From NCBI RefSeq assembly GCF_032050975.1, contig NZ_CP116967.1, positions 2,415,001 through 2,479,000 on the forward strand: a stretch of 64,000 bases of DNA, read 5' to 3'. Source of the DNA: Candidatus Nitrospira allomarina (GTDB taxonomy: Bacteria > Nitrospirota > Nitrospiria > Nitrospirales > UBA8639). Below, piece by piece: positions 58,660 to 64,000 of the stretch. Position numbers and translations under genes: made by a program. Numbering within the stretch: position 1 is the first letter of the stretch; each line of letters begins with the position of its first letter. Under the pieces are notes generated by a model. It was not told the DNA's origin. It did no database searches and worked only from the letters and a program-made list of their open reading frames with translations.

Positions 58660-58912
58660 TGGACAAACACCATTCCAAAACATCCCGCAGTGTCGGTCTC
58701 CTCGTCTTGTTCGGGAGCAGATCAGGCATTCATCTCACCCAATTTTTCAAGAAAGCCGGTTAGCCTCAGGGTTTCATAAAATAGAGGCGGGGATCGTCGA
58801 GTCATGAATCCTTCGATGTGTTTCCAGAAGATGTTATGATTTCGGTGACCGGGAGTCATGGTCTTTTCCCGGATTATGAAATCAAGCGACAAGTAGAACC
58901 GGAGGACCGAAT

Positions 58913-60292
58913 ATGTTTAACGCGATCATCGAACCCTTTCGAATCAAAATGGTCGAACATATCCGTATGACGACAGAAACCGAACGCCGGGAATTAATTG
59001 CCAATGTCGGGTATAACGTATTTCGGCTGCACTCCGATGATGTCCTGATCGATCTCCTGACCGATAGTGGCACCGGGGCCATGAGTGCCAAACAGTGGGC
59101 GGCCATAATGCGGGGGGATGAAAGTTATGCAGGAAGTCCTTCGTTTTACCGGTTTGAAGCTGCGGTACAGGAACTCATGGGATTCCCGCTTGTCATTCCC
59201 ACCCATCAGGGAAGGGCGGCGGAACGCATCTTGTTTTCCACCATCTGCAAGGCTGGTGACGTGGTTCCCAATAATACGCACTTCGATACGACCAGGGCCA
59301 ACGTGGAATTTACCGGAGCCAAAGCGGTGGACTTGCCTTGTCCCGAGCTAGCGGACCTCTCCAGTGAGTTTCCCTTCAAAGGCAATATGGATGTCGAAAG
59401 TCTTCGCGCAGTTTTCCAAAAAGAAGGGCGCGACCGTATTCCGTTGGTGATGGTCACCGTCACCAATAATTCCGGTGGAGGCCAACCGGTCTCGATGGCC
59501 AACATCAGAGAAGTGGCCGAGGTCTGCCGCGCCTTTGACCGCCCGTTGTACCTGGATGCCTGCCGGATTGCAGAAAATGCCTATTTCATTAAACTGCGGG
59601 AACCGGGATATGCGGGCAAAATGGTCCGCGACATTGTTCGTGAAATGTGCGATCTGGCCGATGGCTGTACCATGTCCGCAAAAAAGGATGCCATTGTGAA
59701 CATTGGCGGATTTCTCGCCACACGCAACGCCGAGTTGGCCCAACAAGAGCAAAACCTGTTGATCTTAACCGAGGGGTTCCCCACCTATGGGGGCTTGGCC
59801 GGTCGGGATTTGGAAGCGATGGCGGTAGGATTACATGAAGGCGTGGAGGAAGATTACCTCCAGTATCGCATTACCTCCACGGGGTATCTGGGGAACCATT
59901 TGCATGAAGCCGGTGTGCCGACCCTCCGGCCCCCCGGTGGACATGCCATCTACCTGGATGCGGCCCGCTTCGCACCGCATCTCCAACCGCTCGATCTACC
60001 GGGTATTTCGCTCTGTGTGGAGTTATACGTATTGGGAGGCATTCGGGCGGTGGAAATCGGCACCGCGATGTTTGGCAAGCGCAATGTCGAAACCGGGAAA
60101 GAAGAGCCGGGCCCTCGTGAACTTGTTCGGTTGGCGATTCCCAGGCGGGTCTACACCCAAAGTCATGTGGATTATATTATCGAAGTGGTGGAAGAAGCGT
60201 TCCGGCGGCGTGAGGGCTTGAAGGCGTTTCGATTTCTGGAGCAAGCGCCCTTTCTCCGACATTTCACCGCTCGATATGGGATGGCAGAATGA
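58913..60292 (+). CDS. Tryptophanase/tyrosine phenol-lyase family beta-eliminating lyase
   Basis: 459 residues, PLP enzyme of fold type I. The pattern is that of TnaA: LHSDDVLIDLLTDSGTGAMSAKQWAAIMRGDESYAGSPSFYRFE, PTHQGRAAERI, LVMVTVTNNSGGGQPVSMAN, the pyridine-binding LDACRIAENAYFI, the PLP lysine in SAKKD (K257 or K258) and GGHAIYLDAARF. It cleaves tryptophan to indole, pyruvate and ammonia, or tyrosine to phenol; sequence does not decide between them reliably. GGAGGACCGAAT supports the start. No tnaB permease or tnaC leader is adjacent. Confidence 0.87.
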   Translation: MFNAIIEPFRIKMVEHIRMTTETERRELIANVGYNVFRLHSDDVLIDLLTDSGTGAMSAKQWAAIMRGDESYAGSPSFYRFEAAVQELMGFPLVIPTHQGRAAERILFSTICKAGDVVPNNTHFDTTRANVEFTGAKAVDLPCPELADLSSEFPFKGNMDVESLRAVFQKEGRDRIPLVMVTVTNNSGGGQPVSMANIREVAEVCRAFDRPLYLDACRIAENAYFIKLREPGYAGKMVRDIVREMCDLADGCTMSAKKDAIVNIGGFLATRNAELAQQEQNLLILTEGFPTYGGLAGRDLEAMAVGLHEGVEEDYLQYRITSTGYLGNHLHEAGVPTLRPPGGHAIYLDAARFAPHLQPLDLPGISLCVELYVLGGIRAVEIGTAMFGKRNVETGKEEPGPRELVRLAIPRRVYTQSHVDYIIEVVEEAFRRREGLKAFRFLEQAPFLRHFTARYGMAE

Positions 60293-60485
60293 TCGTGAGA
60301 ACGAACTTTGTATAAGTGGGGTTGAAGCATGGTGCCAGTTGTACCTTCCTCCTTTGTATGGATGTATGATGCTCTGCAAGATCAGGGATGAAGTAGATCC
60401 AAGCCCTATAATGACGAATCCGAGAGATCAATGACTGGAAGGGGCCTCCCGGCTGGGCGGAAAGAAAGAAGAAAGGAGCATGCTC

Positions 60486-61040
60486 ATGCGTTATTTACTC
60501 TCGCTCTTATCCCAATTTACGGCGTGTGTGTGTAAACGGGGCGTTCTTGCTGCGGGACTGATTTGCTGCCTGGTATACAGCGTGTCGGCTCAAGAAATTA
60601 CGGTGTCCGAAGGCATGTTCGGGTGCATTCTCGATTGGCCGAAGGTCAGGAATACTCGCATCAAGCATGACGATCCGGAAAAATTGAAGGAGGCCAAGCG
60701 AATCTTACGGGACAGCGTGCCGGAGACGGAGTATCCGGTTGGAACCATTCTGCAACTTGTTCCTCATGAAGCCATGGTGAAGCATTCGCATGACAAGTTT
60801 CCAAAAACGAACGGCTGGGAATTTTTCTTTTTGGAAGTCTCCAAAGAAGGCACCAAGATTGCGGATCGGGGAGACAACGTCGTCAATGTTTCGCAAGGAG
60901 TCACGTGCTTAAGTTGTCATCAGCCGGCGGCCAGGTTCGACTTCGTATGTGAAAAGGGGCATGGGTGCGCCCCAATCCCGTTCGATGATCAGAAGATCGC
61001 GGCCATTCAACAAGCAGACCCCCGCTGCACCAAAAATTAG
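60486..61040 (+). CDS. Exported monohaem cytochrome c-like protein
   Basis: 184 residues from the ATG at 60486, seven bases after AAAGGAG (an ATG two codons earlier is too close). Signal peptide to about residue 37 (VSAQE). One haem-binding CxxCH, in GVTCLSCHQPAARFDF near residue 141, and a preceding beta-rich part (TILQLVPHEAMVKHS, GWEFFFLEVSKEGTKI) that resembles cytochrome P460-like domains. Two further cysteines (CEKGHGC) and the C-terminal RCTKN are unexplained. Periplasmic electron carrier or catalytic haem protein. Confidence 0.75.
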   Translation: MRYLLSLLSQFTACVCKRGVLAAGLICCLVYSVSAQEITVSEGMFGCILDWPKVRNTRIKHDDPEKLKEAKRILRDSVPETEYPVGTILQLVPHEAMVKHSHDKFPKTNGWEFFFLEVSKEGTKIADRGDNVVNVSQGVTCLSCHQPAARFDFVCEKGHGCAPIPFDDQKIAAIQQADPRCTKN

Positions 61041-61254
61041 GGGGGATAGTTTTGCGGAGGGTGGGCTTGCCAGTGGTTCGGTGGAATAAAAACGCCTCCG
61101 ACCCCTAGTCGGTGCTTTAATTCGGATAACTCTCCAGATATTGTTTCAGTGTGTCAGCATGTGGAGAGAGGAGAAAAGACGCGGTAGTTAGGGTGGGTGG
61201 AATGTTGGCGGGCGCCTGAGTTTTGTGTGGAAATATTACGCTGAATTTCCATGT

Positions 61255-62271
61255 TCACGAATCAGGGAGGATGTAGAAGAGGCAATCGCTTTGGGCGATT
61301 TCTGCGTTTGTCGTGACCATCATGAGCCGACTGGGATGAGCCAATCGAAGTTCGCCGTTGTGCACGGAGAAAATCGCTTTGCTGACGTTTTGCCCCATCG
61401 CATTCTTGGCCCACAGGACATCCAAGCCCCGTTTCCCCACCCACCCCAGCGTTTCCTCCCGGGACCACAGTCCAAAATTCAATCGATCCACATCTGAAGG
61501 AAGGGTGAGATCCACTTCGGAAACCGGTCCACCGTTATAGGCCACGGTGGCCCCTTCCTGCAGTTCCACTCGAATGGGATGATGGAGCACGGTCACCGGT
61601 GACGAGATATCTGAAAAATTCATGGCCATGGCATACCGTGTAAATCCCCGAAAGGCCAGCTCATCGGCCTGTGGATCTTGTGCCCAGCCTGCTTCAATGG
61701 TGACGGTCGGCCAGTCGTATTCCGTCGCTTCCATTAATGTGCCTAACCGCAAATCGGTCACAATCAGATGATCACAAAAGACTCCCGTCAATGTTTCATG
61801 GGTTTCCCGGTTCAGGGTGGTCACACCATATGCCGGACTTCGACCCGAGGTGTTATGAAAGTCAATCAAGGCTTCAGGTTGGACCTGATGCAGTTCGTGG
61901 AGCATGGCTTGGGCGATATTCCCTTCCGGCCCCTCAAATGGAGACCGAAAACACCGATTGAGATCTGTGCCTTCTGGTGCGTATCGATGAGAAAACATTG
62001 GTCTGGTCAAGGCCGCTCCGATGGATCCGATAAAACAGAGCACATTGACCTGGGGTTGGCGTCCTTCCCGGATCCATCGATGAAGGGCGCGCACCCCTGA
62101 GGGTTCATTACCGTGCAATAAGGTACACATGGCCCGCGTGCGCGTGGTATCCAGGCCAGGAAGCCAAAGAAAGGTCGGCTCACCAAGCTTCATCAGGAAA
62201 TCCTCAACCGTCTGTCCCACGTCTTGTGGTGTGGGTGCTTCCCACCTGGGTATAGGTCGTGCGAGGCTCAT
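61255..62271 (-). CDS. Succinylglutamate desuccinylase/aspartoacylase family protein
   Basis: 338 residues from the ATG at 62271, which forms an ATGA overlap with the preceding ligase gene (an ATG at 62289 is less likely). Zinc carboxypeptidase-like fold of the AstE/ASPA type: LLHGNEPSGVRALHRWI carries the H and E zinc ligands, then GTDLNRCFRSPF, LIDFHNTSGRSPAYG with the third ligand, and YDWPTVTIEAGWAQDP with the catalytic Glu. A C-terminal beta domain follows. It hydrolyses an N-acyl amino acid or related amide; the true substrate is probably linked to the product of the overlapping GCS2-like ligase. Confidence 0.82.
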   Translation of the reverse strand: MSLARPIPRWEAPTPQDVGQTVEDFLMKLGEPTFLWLPGLDTTRTRAMCTLLHGNEPSGVRALHRWIREGRQPQVNVLCFIGSIGAALTRPMFSHRYAPEGTDLNRCFRSPFEGPEGNIAQAMLHELHQVQPEALIDFHNTSGRSPAYGVTTLNRETHETLTGVFCDHLIVTDLRLGTLMEATEYDWPTVTIEAGWAQDPQADELAFRGFTRYAMAMNFSDISSPVTVLHHPIRVELQEGATVAYNGGPVSEVDLTLPSDVDRLNFGLWSREETLGWVGKRGLDVLWAKNAMGQNVSKAIFSVHNGELRLAHPSRLMMVTTNAEIAQSDCLFYILPDS

Positions 62272-63761
62272 TCGAGGTTCAGACTCCATTGTGAAACGGG
62301 CGCGCCCGTATGTGAGGCTCGCAGATAATCTTCGAGCATGTGCGTTAGAGCCGTAGGGCGGTCATGCCCACGGCTCTCATACTGTTCCAGCCGATGGATC
62401 TGCCAACGGGCGCCATTCATACGGGTTTCCAAGCGACCCCGGATCACATTCAGCATGGTTTGGATTTCTTCCTTCTCCACCCCGCTCTCCTCCAAGCCCT
62501 TCTCGGCCACCGGCAACAATTCCCCGGCCAGGTCACACACGGAAATTTCGCGCAACCCATGCCCTGGCTGACCCGGGCATACTAACATGGCATCCATCCC
62601 ATATTCGGCCGACCGATAGAAATTCCGGTGCGCATATTCAAACGGAAACTGGTGAAGGAGCTGGTCGATCTGCTGACGCATGCCTAACGTCAGCCCTATC
62701 ACAAATGCCGCATTGGCCGCCATATCAATCGGCGTAGGTCCTGAGGGTAGAGATCGAAATTCGACGCGAAAATGTCCACCGGCATTGGCATCATAAATCG
62801 CCCGATTCCACCGCCAGACGGTTCCCTGGTGCAGGCGTAATTCTTCGAGCTGCGGCAGTTGCCCTCGACTGAGGCATTCCATGGGATCTTCCGGACTCAT
62901 GACCGGCAACAAGGGGGAATGAAGCGCCACGGCTTCGGCAAATAACTCATACGCCCCTCGGCGGACCCACCCATGGCCAAACGACACTCTGGCCGGTTGA
63001 TGCCAATCACTTTCCTGGGCTTTTCGACTGTCGATTGCTTGCTTGAACAAGGCCACGCGCGTTTCTTCCCACAGCCGATGGTGCAAAAAAATGGGACTAT
63101 TCGCACCGAGCGCCAAGGCAACGGGCGTGACCAGTTGCGCCGCATTAAAGACGTGAGCGAAATCCTGAGGGTTCACCCGAAGATGAATTTGAAAAGAAGT
63201 CGTGGCCCCTTCCAGCGTGACATCTGGACAGGTCACCGTTAAGGGCTCCGGTCCATTGATGTGTATCGCAAATGGCCCTTCCCGTAATCGTCGAAGGCCG
63301 GCCGAGAGCGCACGATAGCGTGGGAGATCCGACATCACCGGCGAATCCAGTTCTTCGGCGCAGAGAGTCGGCAGGATGCCAATCGGCGCAATGCGTCCTC
63401 CCAATCTATGCGCACAATATTCCAATGATTGAATGGCGTTCGCTAACTGCGCCCGGACATGGGAAAAGGGATGGCCCGCCAAGGCGACGGGAGACAAATT
63501 ATACTCTAAATTAAACCGGTCTAACTCGAGTTGGAGGTGTGCATCATGCGCGCAATTCAGAAGGGTGCGATTAATGGGATAGGCCCGGCCTTCGCTATTG
63601 ATAATCGAGAGTTCAAGTTCCGCCCCGATGGAGAGAGGACCGACACCAAACCCCGGCTGCTCCACCACATGCTTAAGAGCTTTCAAGCTTTGAATCAACC
63701 GTTGCCCGAACCGGGTAAAATCCTCTTCGTCAAACTGGTCGCGATCAATACATAAACCCAT
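62268..63761 (-). CDS. GCS2-type glutamate-cysteine ligase-like carboxylate-amine ligase
   Basis: 497 residues. Glutamate-cysteine ligase 2 superfamily: GPLSIGAELELSIINSEGRAYPIN near the start, LDRFNLEYNLSPV, the central IHLRVNPQDFAHVFNAAQLVTPVALALGANSPIFLHHRLWEETRV, and GGHFRVEFRSLPSGPTPIDMAANAAF. It should form an amide bond with ATP between a carboxylate and an amine, with glutamate as a frequent partner. It is longer than YbdK-type members. The stop overlaps the AstE/ASPA-like gene by four bases, so ligase and hydrolase act on related compounds. Neither is a canonical glutathione-pathway enzyme. Confidence 0.83.
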   Translation of the reverse strand: MGLCIDRDQFDEEDFTRFGQRLIQSLKALKHVVEQPGFGVGPLSIGAELELSIINSEGRAYPINRTLLNCAHDAHLQLELDRFNLEYNLSPVALAGHPFSHVRAQLANAIQSLEYCAHRLGGRIAPIGILPTLCAEELDSPVMSDLPRYRALSAGLRRLREGPFAIHINGPEPLTVTCPDVTLEGATTSFQIHLRVNPQDFAHVFNAAQLVTPVALALGANSPIFLHHRLWEETRVALFKQAIDSRKAQESDWHQPARVSFGHGWVRRGAYELFAEAVALHSPLLPVMSPEDPMECLSRGQLPQLEELRLHQGTVWRWNRAIYDANAGGHFRVEFRSLPSGPTPIDMAANAAFVIGLTLGMRQQIDQLLHQFPFEYAHRNFYRSAEYGMDAMLVCPGQPGHGLREISVCDLAGELLPVAEKGLEESGVEKEEIQTMLNVIRGRLETRMNGARWQIHRLEQYESRGHDRPTALTHMLEDYLRASHTGAPVSQWSLNLE

Positions 63762-63848
63762 AGTTGTGATTCATACCTGATTTTCCCGACAAGGTAAAGA
63801 ATCCCGCCTGCCCGAACCGTGTTCCCTGTTCACGTGAAGGTTGCGGGC

Positions 63849-63873
63849 TTTCATGAATATTTCATTCATGAAA
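63849..63873. other. Inverted repeat ahead of the gene at the window end
   Basis: TTTCATGAAT (63849-63858) and ATTCATGAAA (63864-63873) are perfect complements around ATTTC. It lies about 120 bases before a good ribosome-binding site at 63976-63983, in the position of an operator. Each arm also contains the six-base palindrome TCATGA. Confidence 0.5.
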
Positions 63874-63991
63874 TCAATAAATAGTTCCGAAATAGAGGCG
63901 GACAGGATTGTGTGAAGTCGCTTGGTGAGGCCTGTCAGTCGTCCGTATTGAAAACAGCGGCCGGCAGAACAATGAAAAGGAGAACGGAAAA

Positions 63992-64000
63992 ATGAAGCCG
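63992..64000 (+). CDS. Start of a gene cut by the window end
   Basis: The ATG at 63992 follows AAAAGGAG and a short spacer, so a new gene probably begins here; only three codons (MKP) are visible and nothing can be said of its product. Confidence 0.4.

Noticed and set aside
58569-58912. tnaC-like leader peptide for tryptophanase
   Set aside because: The short frames here lack tryptophan in a fitting place and no Rho-type leader pattern was seen.
1-64000. CRISPR array, tRNA, rRNA, insertion sequence or prophage
   Set aside because: Looked for spaced direct repeats, tRNA-like cloverleaf ends and transposase or integrase motifs; none found by eye.

Overview
The window is about 64 kb of chromosome from a Gram-negative bacterium with roughly 50-55% GC by eye. 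An OprB-type porin, periplasmic redox proteins and many exported proteins point to a double membrane. A copper nitrite reductase, a DHH-CBS-tRNA nucleotidyltransferase fusion and a great many two-component proteins fit the phylum Nitrospirota, most likely a Nitrospira-like nitrite oxidiser. That assignment is an inference from gene flavour; no marker gene in the window settles it. No rRNA, tRNA, CRISPR array, transposase or phage gene was seen.

Layout. 1-9.5 kb: the tail of elbB, a YbaN-like membrane protein, a small zinc-ribbon gene, then nirK (minus strand) divergent from a PAS-PAS sigma-54 activator with a readable sigma-54 promoter and three operator-like repeats between them; next a NarL-type sensor kinase/regulator pair and a DsrE / TlpA-like thioredoxin / CcdA periplasmic redox operon. 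9.6-20.9 kb: mostly housekeeping and accessory single genes (DUF1015, ElaA-like acetyltransferase, RoxA-type ribosomal oxygenase, SDR, peptidase-MA-like protein), a three-gene toxin-antitoxin operon, a PEP mutase-nucleotidyltransferase fusion, parvulin, YajD, YchJ. 21-38 kb: an exported beta-propeller/FG-GAP-like repeat protein, porin, transglutaminase-like protein, a degenerate trypsin-SUMF1 fusion, an MFS carrier, the tRNA nucleotidyltransferase fusion, a protein with a Lys-rich half and an Asp-rich half, 1-Cys peroxiredoxin and a pentapeptide-like protein. 38.3-43.3 kb: scpA (with a one-base frameshift), scpB, a large FAD/Fe-S dehydrogenase and a MoaD/ThiS-like protein. 43.4-52.3 kb: two divergent signalling operons with eight genes. 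52.3-64 kb: small zinc proteins, DUF4197, RmuC, FtsH, tryptophanase, a monohaem cytochrome, and an overlapping pair made of a GCS2-type ligase and an AstE/ASPA-type hydrolase.

The most striking part is the signalling island at 43.4-52.3 kb. On the minus strand an ethylene-receptor-like membrane sensor, with all seven residues recalled as needed for ethylene binding in plant ETR1 at a constant offset, leads an operon with a large PAS/GAF histidine kinase, a response regulator and a receiver-kinase hybrid. On the plus strand four more phosphorelay genes follow a leader with a cyclic-di-GMP-I (GEMM-I) riboswitch and an intrinsic terminator. A membrane input and a second-messenger RNA switch thus face each other across one short intergenic region.

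Other points of note are a family of about 130-bp dispersed palindromic repeats (three copies), a leader whose ribosome-binding site can pair in two mutually exclusive ways, a nested palindrome ahead of the repeat-protein gene, and a phosphonate-pathway entry enzyme without its usual neighbours.
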